This document shows positions 49,601 through 60,900 of a stretch of 64,000 nt of DNA, one piece after another (position 1 is the first letter of the stretch; each line of letters opens with the position of its first letter). The notes beneath the pieces were generated by a model. That model was not told the DNA's origin, made no database searches, and saw only the letters and a program-made list of their open reading frames with translations. Made by a program: the position numbers and the translations under genes. The stretch covers positions 26,346,286 to 26,410,285 of the forward strand of contig QCXZ01000064.1 in NCBI GenBank assembly GCA_025024175.1, written 5' to 3'. This stretch comes from Rhyzopertha dominica. Its lineage: Eukaryota; Arthropoda; Insecta; Coleoptera; Bostrichidae.

Positions 49601-49687
49601 TTCTCGTATATAATCTTCATTTTGACAGGCAAATCCACCTAAATAAGCAAGAACAAAAACGAAAATGTACCACACTGTCATCATCAT
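28657..49687 (-). CDS. Ance: Angiotensin-converting enzyme (single-domain, secreted; zinc dipeptidyl carboxypeptidase)
   Basis: An M2-family peptidase that removes C-terminal dipeptides from peptides. Ten exons in transcript order: 49597-49687, 44128-44398, 41573-41862, 33377-33568, 33203-33324, 33014-33159, 32848-32956, 29809-30170, 28877-29026, 28657-28819. Together they make 1896 nt, 631 residues plus stop, with every junction in phase. The start has three ATGs in a row followed by a signal peptide (WYIFVFVLAYLGGFAC). The zinc site HEMGH is at 388-392 and the third ligand Glu416 is in FHESIGD, at the same spacing as human testis ACE. Counterparts of Lys511, His513, Tyr520, Arg522, Tyr523 and His353 are present, while Ala354 is Gly359. 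There is no C-terminal membrane anchor, so it is probably soluble. Five N bases fall in exon 2. Introns 1, 2, 3 and 7 are long and full of transposons; the last intron is 57 nt. Confidence 0.96.
29027..29808. other. ACE intron between exons 8 and 9
   Basis: AT-rich. No coding or mobile-element signal was recognised. Confidence 0.7.
30400..31667. mobile_element. 1.3-kb inverted-repeat element IR1.3, copy 2
   Basis: Co-linear with the copy at 21732-23027 over its whole length. It has small indels, including loss of about 10 bp after GTTTACATC and differences such as GGTGATATAC against AGTGAAATAC. It starts ATTGGGTATT and ends AATACCAAAT, with the sub-terminal TGACGTCA blocks kept. It sits inside the ACE intron between exons 7 and 8, in the same orientation as copy 1. 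Confidence 0.85.
31668..32847. other. ACE intron sequence, including a possible ORF1-type coiled-coil relic
   Basis: At 31680-31840 the plus strand reads EEMQKLKDDNEAIKAEIGIL with later stops, a heptad-like segment that could be a LINE ORF1 relic. The GC-richer block near 31880-32150 and the one near 32690-32770 (with GTGACGTCAC) look like unassigned repeats. No host exon was seen. Confidence 0.4.
33750..34620 (-). mobile_element. RNase H-bearing non-LTR retrotransposon, 3' coding fragment
   Basis: Minus-strand pieces in order: 34437-34619 (ITYAALVWWRSTAKHSIRTV, the post-RT segment), 34014-34391 (RNase H, with FQVEIYAILACAHENL) and 33750-34013 (MPAHVGIEGKERADRLAKAA, then LSLSRSKLRLAARPITHT). 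The W-P-A/S-H-x-G-I-x-G-N/K-E-x-A-D block identifies the RNase H domain found in LINEs of the I, R1 and LOA groups. There is a frame change between the last two pieces. It lies in the ACE intron between exons 3 and 4, on the gene's own strand. Confidence 0.8.
34612..34960 (-). pseudogene. Tc1/mariner-type transposase relic
   Basis: The minus strand reads SSDECTFFLNGHVNKHNVFY and then MSDENPHTFGG. This is the F-S/T-D-E-A-x-F-x-L-N-G-x-V-N catalytic block followed by W-x-x-E-N-P-H of insect mariner-like transposases. Upstream sequence is broken by stops. Its 3' side runs directly into the RNase H LINE fragment. Confidence 0.65.
34969..36252 (+). mobile_element. Penelope-like element PLE-G, 5'-truncated
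   Basis: The reverse transcriptase at 34969-35645 has GCAMGSKLSLILAQYVMDYL, the catalytic box VDDLIILLP and LDWYQKPTASGRYINF. The GIY-YIG domain at 35665-36252 has VVYCLTCVSCGKNYVRQTCQ. A frame change lies near 35400, a stop at 35643, and the usual YVGQT is YVRQT. It is related to PLE-A, -B and -D. Unlike those it has no inverted partner in view, and its 3' end is replaced after about 36200 by unrelated sequence, so no hammerhead-like core follows. Confidence 0.88.
36253..38239. other. ACE intron, nothing recognised
   Basis: Two kilobases of AT-rich sequence with only short open frames and no motif that I can assign. Confidence 0.6.
38358..38890 (+). repeat. 118-bp minisatellite, about 4.5 units
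   Basis: Units start AAGATGGCGGCCGCTACAAA and contain ATGGGTATCAAATGAAAGGG. They begin at 38358, 38470, 38588, 38706 and 38824, the last three intervals being exactly 118 bp. The leader TTTCACCCTCTTCCTGTCAA at 38260 precedes the array. The final unit runs directly into the helicase fragment, so array and helicase probably belong to one transposon. Confidence 0.9.
38893..39402 (+). mobile_element. Pif1-type helicase C-terminus, Helitron-like element fragment
   Basis: The frame gives GGLPAELEIFVGAKVMLRSN, NGAIGYI, then LSWASTIHKMQGSTVDHAVV and GQAYVALSRVRSLQGL, which are the C-terminal helicase motifs of the Pif1/RecD-like family. It ends at a stop at 39400-39402. Helitrons and helentrons encode Rep plus such a helicase. 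Only this end is present here and no Rep domain was seen. The open frame begins upstream in the minisatellite (from 38815), but that part is repeat sequence rather than protein. It lies in the ACE intron between exons 3 and 4, on the opposite strand. Confidence 0.8.
39413..39826. repeat. Large hairpin: 167-bp inverted arms with an 80-bp loop
   Basis: Arms 39413-39579 and 39660-39826 are close to exact reverse complements. They start 11 bp after the helicase stop codon, so they form a terminal structure of that element or a later inversion of its 3' end. Confidence 0.9.
40246..40455 (+). mobile_element. RTE-like LINE, C-terminal fragment
   Basis: The frame reads GRPKTQWLNEVLTDLEEKGV, then NWKVKARNREQWKLVIVKLW, and stops at 40453-40455. 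It matches the conserved G-R-P-x-x-R-W ... D-R-x-x-W-R terminus of RTE-type LINEs. It is 5'-truncated. Nineteen bases after the stop codon comes the FB1 copy. Confidence 0.7.
40475..41493. mobile_element. Palindromic fold-back DNA element FB1, copy 2 (1019 bp)
   Basis: The same ends as the copy at 5199-6211 (CAGGGTCCGCCACCTAAAAC), flanked by TA at 40473-40474 and 41494-41495, with two long inverted arms. The centre near 40970 has GCGATGAGGCTAG facing CTAGCCTCGTCGC. It ends 79 bp before ACE exon 3 (low end 41573), and intron size and splice sites appear unaffected. Confidence 0.9.
42185..43850 (+). mobile_element. Jockey-like non-LTR retrotransposon, decayed
   Basis: Order of pieces: 42190-42430 endonuclease end (FSFSRANLQGLYVSLGLADW), 42439-42741 linker (VWYSRNIINKIKKKNKLW, then NPKQFWKFVEQKR), 43097-43294 reverse transcriptase start (PVHKSSAKHNIKNYRPIVLL), a YADN-like catalytic box near 43432-43443 (FIYADNLKI), and 43613-43849 thumb (VSDFGVIFDDRLTFVPHI). 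Many stops and frame changes. It lies in the ACE intron between exons 2 and 3, opposite to the gene. Confidence 0.82.
44399..45289. other. ACE first intron, nothing recognised
   Basis: AT-rich, without a motif that I can assign. Confidence 0.6.
45290..45510. mobile_element. Inverted pair of PLE-like terminal sequences
   Basis: GTAGATACTTCCAAGTTACT at 45309 faces its near complement AACCCGGAAGTATCTACCAA at 45457. Inside, CTGAAGATGGT ... GGCAAAACGTC (45388-45423) is a degenerate hammerhead-like core, and GACGTTTCACC at 45364 is its mirrored half. The layout repeats that of PLE-C without coding sequence. Confidence 0.5.
45511..46898. other. ACE first intron, minor repeats only
   Basis: A TACAGGGTATTCTG sequence at 45846 resembles mariner-type ends. 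At 46276-46386 GTGCTGTCTACACC and GGTGTAGACAACACGGCAC form a short hairpin with about 80 bp between. No exon was recognised. Confidence 0.45.
46899..49020. mobile_element. PLE-H: head-to-head pair with ~893-bp arms
   Basis: The left arm 46899-47791 (minus) and right arm 48125-49020 (plus) are near-exact reverse complements. Both encode a GIY-YIG domain (IYKIPCNNCDKIYVGQTKQY in the left copy, IYVRQT in the right). The 333-bp centre (47792-48124) continues the left copy upstream into the end of its reverse transcriptase (ITKSIIINIYNKH, NKPTSTGRYLNNES), so the right copy is the shorter one. Each outer end carries AAAAGGTGG, TCCACCGAAACGTCGC (46968-47000 and 48915-48953), a hammerhead-like stem with GAAAC. 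The left copy has a frameshift near 47750. It lies in the first ACE intron. Confidence 0.9.
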
Positions 49688-49747
49688 CAGGTATAAACAA
49701 ATTGCATTAATGGAAATGAGTTAGTTAATAAGCCGGGCACTGGCACA

Positions 49748-49782
49748 ACTGAAAGATATTTTTCCTTCTGCTTTGCTTTATA
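49748..49782 (-). promoter_or_regulatory. ACE core promoter: TATA box and arthropod initiator
   Basis: On the minus strand TATAAA (49782-49777) lies 32 bp before the A of a TCAGT initiator (49752-49748). That is the canonical arthropod core-promoter spacing, and it would give a 63-nt leader before the ATG at 49687. Confidence 0.7.
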
Positions 49783-49789
49783 ATCACCC

Positions 49790-52700
49790 GGTTTACGTAA
49801 AAGCGCACGCTCTGGGAAATAGTTGTAGGACGCTTCGTGATATTACAGAGAGAACGTTGCAAATATTATTTCATGTACCTAAGCAAAAATACTTCTTGTA
49901 ATATATTACTACATCAAGACGATAAATAATATACCATTTCTTCTGTAAAAAAGAACTGTCAACCTTCAATTACTATGGAAACGCTTTGGCTATTTAGGGA
50001 TGAAAATAATGTTCAATTCGAGATTTCATACCCTTAAAATATGTAGACTTTTACTAATAAACTAAATACGCCAATATAATTTGTGTGTATTAAAGTAGCA
50101 CCCAAAAGGTCTGAGTTCAGTCGCAGTAAGTGCTCTTCTACGCGAACCCTAATATCATTAAAGAACGAACATTACCAAACAATCCAATCCAAAAAGGTAA
50201 AAACAAGTGAAAGCTTTACTTTAGCCAGCAATGCACAGCATGCCTAAAAAGACGCCTCTAGGGCGAAGCAGGGTCATCATATAATTATAAGTTATATAGG
50301 CATTGGAAATATTTCAATATTTTAGTGTTTATCACCCCAAGTAAGGAAAGGTGTACATCCTAATGAAATGGCACAGCATCAGTGTTACCACCCACTTACA
50401 AAGCGATTTAGAGTTATATGTCAACATTAAATTCACCTACACTCCTACACAGAAACATTTATTAACCACCCTTAACAAGGTTGGCGAGTTTGTTGGTCCC
50501 AGAAGTATTTGCAGTGATGATATCGGATATGTCGGGTATAAACTACTGCAATAATTGATTTAACAGTTTTAACATTTCGGGCACATAAACCTGAAATTAA
50601 TAGCTTTTTCATAGTACAGTATATTACTGAGTTTAGATGTGACTTTTTGTAAGTAATGCCCATGCGTACAAGAACTAATAAAGTGATTATGATATGCTGC
50701 AATGGGTCCTTTTCTTAAGAGAGTTCATTTTGAAAGAGTGGAAGCTACATTTGGTAAAAGACAAGCTTACGAAAATCATTTAAACATAATAAGTGTACTG
50801 GAGTATAAATCATTTGGTCTCTAGGGAATAAAGACGCAACAAATTAGTCAAAATCAATAGAGTAAAGCCAGATCATTACGAATTCGGATAAAATAAAGAA
50901 AATGACGATTATGTTGCAATAATGGAAGAAAAGTGTGACAGACAAAGCACGAAATTATTAAAACCTAGTTAACTATATAATAGAAGCCGATTACGATAAG
51001 AAATAGTTATATTAAGATTAGACCATATGTTTAAAAATATTAAAAAATATATTATTGTGATGCCAAAACATTTACATAAATCATACTGCCACTGAATACC
51101 TAGTATATGTATCAAGTGGAGATCAAATACAAAAATTTAAGAAAACTGTGTATTCGGTTCTTTATTAACTCAGAAGATTTTAGTTTCAGTTCAGACTCCA
51201 TTGTTGTTTATAAAACAGTAGTACTATCAAACTCCGTTTTTAAATGTTGATGGTCATGTATCATTGTTAAAGAACAAGGATAGTAACTTTATTATTGCTC
51301 TGTTAGCCAAAAATATGGAGTAACCGGTTTGTTTCCTTAAATAAAAGTTTTTTCTATTATTAGCCTAATTTTTGTTATTGTATGTCAACACATTTCCATG
51401 GTTTTGTGTGTTTTCAAATGGCAAATAAGCTATTTTCTGCGTATTTGTATTGATTTTTTATCCAGACCTGGTAGTCATTTTGTGTAAATTTATAAAACGA
51501 CAACGTGCACATCAAGATGTCCATGATTTATAAGGCATACCAAGGTCCGGATATCCGCAATCGGCTACTTCTTGATGTATAAATTAACAATATGTAAAAC
51601 TCTTCTACGTCAACCAAGCACCTTGCATTGGACACCAAAAGTACAACTTCTCCATGAGCTAAATAAAGATGATCTCGACAGAAGTAGTGACACATTTTAT
51701 TTTCTAACAACTGAAGTAGATTAGTGAGAGTACTCCTTTTTTCCATGAAGTCATGCTGTTTGAAGAAATACTATGTTTAACAACGTAGAAAGTTCTTCCA
51801 GGTGTGATGCCGTGGTCGTAGAATTTGCTCTTGACGTTTCACCGATCATACTGTCGGCTTCTTCAGAAGGACTCTAACTGGTGAAATCATTCATTGTCTT
51901 GACTTATATAGTAGCTGTTCCAATTGGCTGTTTACGTGTTTGTCCATGCTTATCGGTTCCGGTCCGGTGATCAAGTACAATCTTCCAAATTCTGCTCAAG
52001 CGATAGCCGTCTTCTCTGTTATTATTATCTCCAAATTCCAAGAACTAATGTTTTACAAATAAGTAACTTTGGTTAAAACCATCATCGTCTACATTAGCCA
52101 CGTGTCAAAAGTCAACCTACTTTGCTCAATTAATTTCCATTTTCAGCCCGGTGAAATACAAAGCTTAAATTAAATAAAATCTCCCCAAGAAAGCAAGATA
52201 TCCTTTTTAATTTCCTCAAGTCTGAAATACAGTAAAAGCGACATTCGGTTGTGCTTTTCTAATTGCATTTTCCACTTTAATTCTTTAAATGTTACCAAAG
52301 AGAAACGTTGGACAATACACGACAGCGTGGGTTTCGCGTTTGGATTCTCATTTGTCAGTGAAACAGGTGCTCTGGATATAAAGAGATCAGGAAAATTAAC
52401 TTTCAGTAGATACATGTTTATCTGCCGGCGTTCAGAGATCACCGCTAATGAAAACAAAGGACAGCGAAACCAATAAAGCTGTTTTGTTCTTGTTCGTTGG
52501 TATGCCAGGCAGGGAGCATCTATATTTTTCATTATCAGCCCGAAGCGAAACCTTTCATTAATCAGGTGCGTTCTTACTGGAAGACACTGGCTTGGAGAGG
52601 GAAAATATTATTTGTGTATGGTCATGGCTTCAGTTAATTACTTTTATACTTCAAACAAGAAATTCTGTATATAGGCGATGAACACATACTATTTATATAT

Positions 52701-54951
52701 AGAGCAAACAGAATACTTCAATGAGGTATGTGTTAATGGAACACATTATCCAATGACACTGTCTATAGATAAAATTCGGTTTTGATATTTATGCTGTCAG
52801 CATCATGTCGCATCCTAAAACTGATGATTGTGATGAAACGCCATATGTAGGTAGCCTGGTGTTAAACACTACTGTACCATTATGATAACGTACTGTTCAA
52901 TAAATACAGTCTACAGTGTGTCTCAAATACCGAAAGTTATCTTATTTATTGTCGATCGCGAATCTCATAGTTCATTTTTGTATATCAATTTTAGAATTGG
53001 ATAATTTGTAAGGGATTGCAGATGTTTTCAGTTCTATAATTTATTATTTACATGCAATTTGTTAGGTATGCGGTTTACAGAACCAAGCTTTTGGTGGACT
53101 TTATTTTAAACCTTTATCAGAGTTACTACAAAATGGTTGCTGTATCTGTTAATAAATATAATAATGCTTTACACTGGAATACAGTACGTGATACTACGTA
53201 CATAAACTTCAAATAAAAGACTGAAAATCAATACGGAACATGCATGCTGAAGCATTTATCGAGTTCTGTTTTTTATGTATATAGACTGTTATGTAATTCA
53301 TTAATGTTCATCCTTTCTAAAATTAACCGTTTACATAAGTTAAGTACTTTGGATATTATGATGCTTACTTATATTGTTCAAGACTTAGTCATGGGGTCTG
53401 GCTATGTTAAGACCCGAAAGAGCACATATATCATTTTAGTCTTATGTGACTTCCGCGTTGTGATACTATTCTATTCTTTAGAAGCTGGTAAGTATGGCCC
53501 ACCCTCTACTTATGAATCACTCCATTGTCAAGTTCTGCAATTTTTTAGAAAATACCTACGTGATTACTTTGTATTTTAATTTAATGCGTTTTATTACGAA
53601 AACTGAGAAAATGTTTGATGAAAGTTGTAGTTAGTTATTAAAAAAACCAACGTGACTAGATGCCCGCCGGCGGTGAACATGAAAGCCTCCGTGCAGGGTT
53701 AAATCCACTCTGCCAGTCCTATAAATTTCATTAAAATATACAGAGCATATGCTTTGGATTGTTTACGTGGAAGAAGTACCTATTAGTAAAGTTATTAACT
53801 ACAAAATTACTTATCTTTATTAATGAATCTAGTTGAAAGCGAATTTTTGTAATTAAAGTTGACACAAGATTTTTTTATTAATCTATATATAATCTGAATC
53901 CTCCTCGCTTTGTCCATAACAAATTTAAGGTGAAATGTGACTACCTCTTTCAGTGAAACTTTTGAAAAAAAATGGACCATCAACAGCCTAAAATAAATTT
54001 ACGTTTCTAAACTTTTGTGTATTCTAGAAATATTACAGAGCATAAATAAATAAGTTTACGTTTAATAATAAAGAAGTTTATTTAATTTGTACAGGAGACG
54101 AAAATTTATGGCCACTGCAATGTTGCGTATTAATTTGATTAATTCGCGGAATGGTGTATGGTATAGTTATTTAATTATTTAAATACATAATCTGATAAAC
54201 GAATGTTTCTACAGGAAATTTCTGCTTTGCCTTCCCCAGGCCAAATGCTGGTTACACCCATGTAAAGCTTTATGGAAAGTTAGAATTATTTTCGTCTATA
54301 AGCAAACGTCTAAAGAAGCAGCCTGTATACTGCTAAATTGTCTTTGTATCACAGTCACCTTTGGCATTTTTTGAAAGTTTATAAGACTGACATAATTAAA
54401 AAATTTGATGAAGTAAAAAACGTTGCGTACAAAATACGACATGGTTAGATACATTTAAGTCCAAAACTGATCTTTGCAGCTTTTCTTAATAAAAATTCTC
54501 ATTAAGAATATTTTCTTTTGAAGAATTAAAAATTCTCAATATAAAACCATCAAATTATGTCCGTGTGACTTTGAAGTTTATTAAGTCAGGGTATTTGAAG
54601 TAGAAAAGTAAAAAATCATAAATGATATACAACATATATACGGCAGGTATCATGCGCAGGAAAATCAAGACGACAGAAAGGACGAAACAATTCTATTCCG
54701 CGCACATCACTTTTGACACCTGCCAACGAAACGTTATTCTTTGCCAATTTTACATGTTTTTTACATTAATAGTTATAAGGAGGTGCCTGAAAACACTTGA
54801 GTTTCTAAGAAGGTCTTTCAGTGTGGTATGAAAGTGCGCCAATAATGTGTATTAATTTAATGAAAAAATATATCAGATGCTTTGGCATGTCATAAACAGG
54901 TAAAAGTTAACCAAAATATTATACTTAAGAGATTGCATAGAACATTTTTAG
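49790..54951. other. Intergenic region, 5 kb, no gene recognised
   Basis: Between the ACE promoter and the unknown secreted-protein gene. Open frames are short and without recognisable motifs (the longest is 111 codons at 53244-53579, not recognised). A PLE-end relic lies at 51800-51870. An upstream first exon of the next gene may be hidden here. Confidence 0.5.
51828..51862 (-). ncRNA. Degenerate hammerhead-like core, PLE-end relic
   Basis: On the minus strand CTGAAGA, then a GCCGA/TCGGT stem, then GAAACGTC. No PLE coding sequence is adjacent. Confidence 0.3.
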
Positions 54952-57900
54952 CATCATCGCGCTGATGTTGATTCTGCAAGCAACTTGTACACACTGCAAA
55001 GAAATGTCTTATCAAAATAGAGTAGCAAGAAGAGATACGTTTCTCGATAGCGTCGCTGATTTTAATGACGTCGTCGAACCAGATGAAGAAGCTGAAAGGC
55101 AGATTGAAAGTAGTTTAAACAGCGCGTTAGGAATTCCTCCAAGTGTAATCGAAAAAGATGAAGTGACAAAATGTGAGGAGCCAAAGACTGCAGTGCCAGT
55201 TCTAAAAATAAAAGTTGTGCGTGTGTTTCCTCTAACGACTGAACGATCAGTTGATCCTGAGACAGAAGTATCCTTAAATAAATTTCCAATACCAAGTACA
55301 AAATCTTACCGAAGTGCATTGGCAGCAGAACCTCCTTGCGGATGTGTGAAAGCTTCGACTCAATGCACAGATGAAATTGGGAATTTTAACAACGTGGACA
55401 TGGAGAATATAAAAAATCCCACGAACGCGATTGAAAGTACGACGGCTAGAAGCCCGTTCAACTCAAAGAAACCCAAACCAAGAAACTATGTTAAAAGACG
55501 ATACCGAGTAAAAAGACTGGGACCTGTGCGCTTCTATGATTTTCTCAAGAACGCAAAAGGATTGGTGAATTCAAGAGGTGGTGCAGGTTTGTGGAACACT
55601 AACAAGCAGAGATCACCGATGAGAGTTCGTCGTTTTGCTGTGAATAACAATAAGAAACGCAAAAGGGAATCAAACTTTCTGAGGGAAAGGAAGTTGTCCG
55701 ACAGTATTTTAAATGCGAAACTAAATTTGAAGAGACAAATGCACAGAAGAGATGCTTTCGGTTCGATATTGTCTGTTGGAGCAATGGGCAACATTTTCAA
55801 CGACAATTTGTTGAAAATGCAGAATTATGCTCAAAATTTCATGCCGATCAACGCCGACAATATTATGAAAGCCGAGAAGAGAAAATTAGAAGAACTATAT
55901 TTAACGACGCCAGAAGCGAAATCTACCACTACTAAATCACCACTGGATCTCCTCGATTTAGACTTAGACGAACCGCGCGTTCGCTTCTCCATACCTCATG
56001 AAACATCATCAACTATGTCTCCGATGGATTTTCTTGAGTCGCTTTGGGATGATACAACTCCTTCTGAAAGAAGCGCATCCAAAACAAAGATACCAGACGA
56101 TGCGTGGAAAACTATAGATCTCTCAAAAATTCTAGAACTAGCAAGTACCAGTTTTGGCGTGGAAAAGAAATTCACTAGGCTTCCAAGTTTTACCTCAAAT
56201 GATGAGGAAAGTTCCAACACATTTCCCGCGTTAAAAAAAATTTTTACGCCTCGTCTTAAGCCACAGCAGACTACGCCAATAGCGAATTCCGTGACGTCAC
56301 CTACTGAAGTTACAGCATCTTCTGTTATGGACGCCGAATTAGATGTTTCTTCGCGTCAAGCAAGCGCTTCATCGCACCATGTCCTCTACCTACCTACAAA
56401 ATCTACCACCACAAGATCCACGGAAAACCCTCTAGCATGGGAAGATTCGTTTCTAAAGAACATTGCAAAACAAGTAGCCGAACCTATGCAGCCTAATACA
56501 CAACCCAAAACACGACAGACAGAAGATTTGGATTATGGGGTGGACGACTATTCGATACGTGACAACAAAATTCACATGAATAAGAAAAGCAGGGATGCTA
56601 CCACTTGTGGTACCGAAACTCCCGGGGTATGTACTAATAATTTGCCTAATATGTGCGAGATTCATGCACTTGTGAAAACTACGGTCGTCAATGAATTAGT
56701 CAATAGTAGCCTCGATAGCACATGCTTTGACAAAAGTTTTTCAAAAAGGCATGTGCGAGTGGCCAGGAATAATAAAGAAGAAAATAAAACGTTAGAAAGC
56801 ATATTAAAACAATTGGCCGATACACGAAATATTTTAGAACATATTCTAGAAAATAACACTCAAGATCATAATACTACTCACACTAAGACCCCTAGTACCT
56901 CCTCTGAATTTCCTAACTGCGGAGTTTCAGCCAACGACGAAACAAAAGAGGTAAGGAGCATGTAAAGAACTTTCAAATTCAAAGCCCAAGTCCGTTATTC
57001 TTTAAATATACACAAAATAACGATTTTAATATGGTTGTCCCAAACTATATGTCCGTATAGCCAATTTCTGTTAACTTTATCGCTGAAATAGAGGAATGAC
57101 ATACCATATCACCTTTTTCATACATTTTCAGTTGTGCTTATAAGTTTTTGCAGTCGTCATCAAACAGTTGATTAGCTCACTTCTATTTTACAATCATTAT
57201 ATAGGTAAAGTGCGAATTTTCAACCTACAAAAAATTTACTCTGCTCTCTTATTTTATTTTTAATTATCGAACATGTTGATTACTATTTTAAGTAGCTAAC
57301 TTAAACATAAATGTTTGAAACAAACTGCGGCGTACATTTAAATATGACATAAACCGATGTTTTAAACAGCAGTTATTTAAGAGGGGCGTTTACCTAGAGC
57401 GAAACGGGTTATTTTAAGCACCTGCCGTTTTACATTTTACCGAGTTATTCGAAACTTTTTCGAAGTGAAATTTCGACATGGTCATGACAAAAGATGTAGC
57501 TACAACGTAGAGTTCGAGTTTTCTCTGAATTTGGTAGGGTAATGTAAATATTTGTTATATTTTGCTTAAAAATGCGTATTTTTGGCGAGCTATTTCTCGA
57601 AAACTAAGGCACATAAACGAAAAATTCGAACTCCACGTTGTAGCTACATATTTCTTTATACACTACCAAAAACATGAGCACGATAAATGAGTAAAAATAT
57701 TCAAAAAATCTAAAACCGCAAACCCTTCCGTCACGAGAGCGAAATGCGAATGCCCATCCCCACCAGGTCCGTCGCGTGGTATCCAGTGAATAGTGAGGCT
57801 AAGATACTAACCTGTCGGGAATGATCGAGCGGTATACGATCTATTCCGATATGACTGAATTTCTAAGATTGTATGTCTAAATCCACGTGACATAATGTTA

Positions 57901-60900
57901 AAACCTCTTTCACATTAATTTACTGTCTGCCGAAGGAAAAGTATTATAAAAGTTCCTACAGAAATCATAGTCGACACGCAGTTAGAATGAAATGTTCATA
58001 TTTACAGAAATAAATGGGTTATTCCATATTTTGAATATCCTGGTATAATATCATAGTAAGTTATTAATATCATGCTTACTTTTTTATGCACACATTACAG
58101 TCAGCAATTTTCCGAATATTAGTTTAGCCCGTCTGTTGCTCGTACATACGATCTTTGCGTGATTTCAACCTATCGGCTACCCTCTTACGTCCCATGTCCC
58201 GCTGGTAATATGGGTTGCATAGTTTACATTTCTGCCCGATCGCTCCAAGTAAATGCCCCTCTTAATGTCACTCCTTTTTCTTTATATCTACCTTTTACCA
58301 AGGTTGAATTAATCAACTTTAAATTCAATTTAATAAATGTAGTTTTAGTCACAAATTTAAATAAAATGATTAGGCATTCGTTTTCAAATTTGTGTCAGGC
58401 TGGATTAACAATTTTTGCCATTTTTTGTCAATATAAATAACCACTTAGGAAATAAGGATCTATGCTGATTATAATATTGTTCAATATGCGGCTTTATGTT
58501 ATGATAATAATTAAAGTTTTGAAGATTCATTCGGCTCTTGCTATAGAAAGTAGCTTCATCAGTAAATAAAATATGTTAATGTAAGAAAACGTGGGTGCCC
58601 ATTCAACTTATTTAACATCTACTGACAAAAAAGTCTTTTGCGTTTAAACCATCTGTATTTAATTACTTCCACATCTAACGGATGGGAAGTATTGTATCGC
58701 GGCAAATTTTCAAAAATTTGTGTGTGTGTGTGTGTGTGTGGGCAAAATTGGGGGGTAACTACCCTTTTTGCAAGTTTTAATTTTTTTATTTTTTTGTCGT
58801 TTAGTATATGATTAGTAATATACCTGCGATTATTATTCGCTCTTATAAATTTTCGGTGCAGCAAACTGTTTAGAAGATAGCAAAAAAGCGTCACTCAAAG
58901 AAAACGGTTTTTCCTAAATATCACCGAATATATTTAATATATTCAAAAAATGAAAATACCATCAGATAGAAAATAAAATTTCTCGCAAAAAGTGTTAGAA
59001 AATTTATCCAAAATTTTGACATTTTCGAAATATTTCAAAAAATCATATTTTGGACCCTGTTCGTTCAATTTTTTAAATTTTGGTATTATATAGAAAATCA
59101 AATTTCTTATCAGAAAGCACTCTTGTAATTTTTTTTAAGTTCATAATTTTCGAGTAATTTGGAAAAAATCATTTTAAGATTTATATATAATATTTTTGCT
59201 AATATCACGAGGACAGTTTGTCTTAGAAAAAATATGTACAGAGAAAAAATGCTCAAAACCTGATTACTAATCGTATAGTATAAGAAAAAAAACGTAAATG
59301 TCATTTTGACAATTGGATGTGGAAGTATTGATTCAATTTGCAGCGGTTTTTTAGTGTAGCTCTACACTCGTTTTTTCCGAAATAGAACTAATAATTTTAT
59401 CAATTGCAGTAGTAATTGGACTGATGCTGACGTTTGGATTTTCTACCACACTCTGTATTACCATAAACGAACTGCTTTCCTTTGAACTTTGTAACAGTGG
59501 CGGCTGGTCAGTTGAGTAAATGAGGCACAGCCTCACGATAAGTTTCATACCACATTTCAATTCAATAAAGTCAAACCAAAAGAACTTATATTGTAATTAA
59601 CATTTATGTAACATATATTTAAGAACTAGATATCCATTGAAGATAGACAAAATGAGCTTCGCACAAGCGGTTGTCGATACTAACATACTGTCCACTTAAG
59701 CTTGGAAGTTTTACCTAGTTTTATGAGACCAACAGCCAATAGGAATCTCGCACGGATGTGGCGCGAAGACAGGTCTTACCAGGTCATTTACTTGACGAGC
59801 GAGGCTTTAATCTAAGAGCTTCGTAGGTAGGACATAACTCCGTCGACTCGAATCTGCTATTATCGGTTTCAATCAGGTACTTTGTGACATATCACGTTTG
59901 TGACAATATATTTTCTATCTTAACGTGGTATTTACTCGCATCTTTCACAATCTCGTTAATTTAAGTTTTAAGCAGGGTTGTCGGCATTGTCAATGGAAGG
60001 AGTATTCCATTTATAGTTATTTTTTATTAGTCAGAAATTTTCAAATTTTACTTGCAGAGGTAGCATCTTTTAAGAGGAAAAACCCCATGGTTTCATCTCT
60101 TTAGTTCACCAGTTATTTCGAACTTATTTAGGTTTGCAATCGTAATTTTTCTCACAAAATGTTGAATAAATTGCACACATAATATTTTTAAGTTCTAGAC
60201 TGTTAAATTTTCTTAAACACAATTGTTTTTTTTCAGAATATGTGTGAAAATAATTTCTACCGGTGCTTCACAGTTATCTATTACCAATAAAAAAATAAAT
60301 CCATTCAATAATATAATATTAGTACTTATAAAGTTAAACTTTTAATTAAGTACCCATTTAGATAATNATTGTGATTGCATAAAAAGTATATATGACTTTT
60401 TAACTAAAAATATTTTTTATCTCAGTCCACTGTTGCCAAATATTATGCATCTATTTAAATTATCACAAATGTTTATATGCATATCCTTTTTGCTTCCTAA
60501 AATTTTAATTCGCCAGAAACGTACCGAAACGAATCAATATTTATACGAATTGATTGAAAGAAATTTGTTTTTTTACTGTACAACTATAATGTCTGGATTC
60601 TGGATCTGTGGCTGTAAGTTCTTTTTTAAACCATAAATGTCTTACCTCGTCGAAAAATGCAAAAGCACCTGAAATAAAGAACAAATTTAAACAAAAGAAT
60701 AATAGATTATGAGACGAATATTCATCACACATTTCAGATTTGACGGATACAGTTTACAGAGATGAAAAAGAAACACAGGTGCTAGTTAAAAGTATGCAAA
60801 TTCATCATCTAGAGATCTAAAGCAACAATTGATAGAGGCAAGAAAATCATTAAATGTAGTTAGAAATTAATATGTGCAGGAACATTGTGGAGCCAAAAGT

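Noticed and set aside
53244..53579. 111-codon open frame as a gene
   Set aside because: No homology, splice context or coding-like composition was recognised; similar lengths occur by chance in this sequence.
55062..56859. Several minus-strand open frames opposite the long exon
   Set aside because: Shadows of the 666-codon plus-strand exon with no family motifs.
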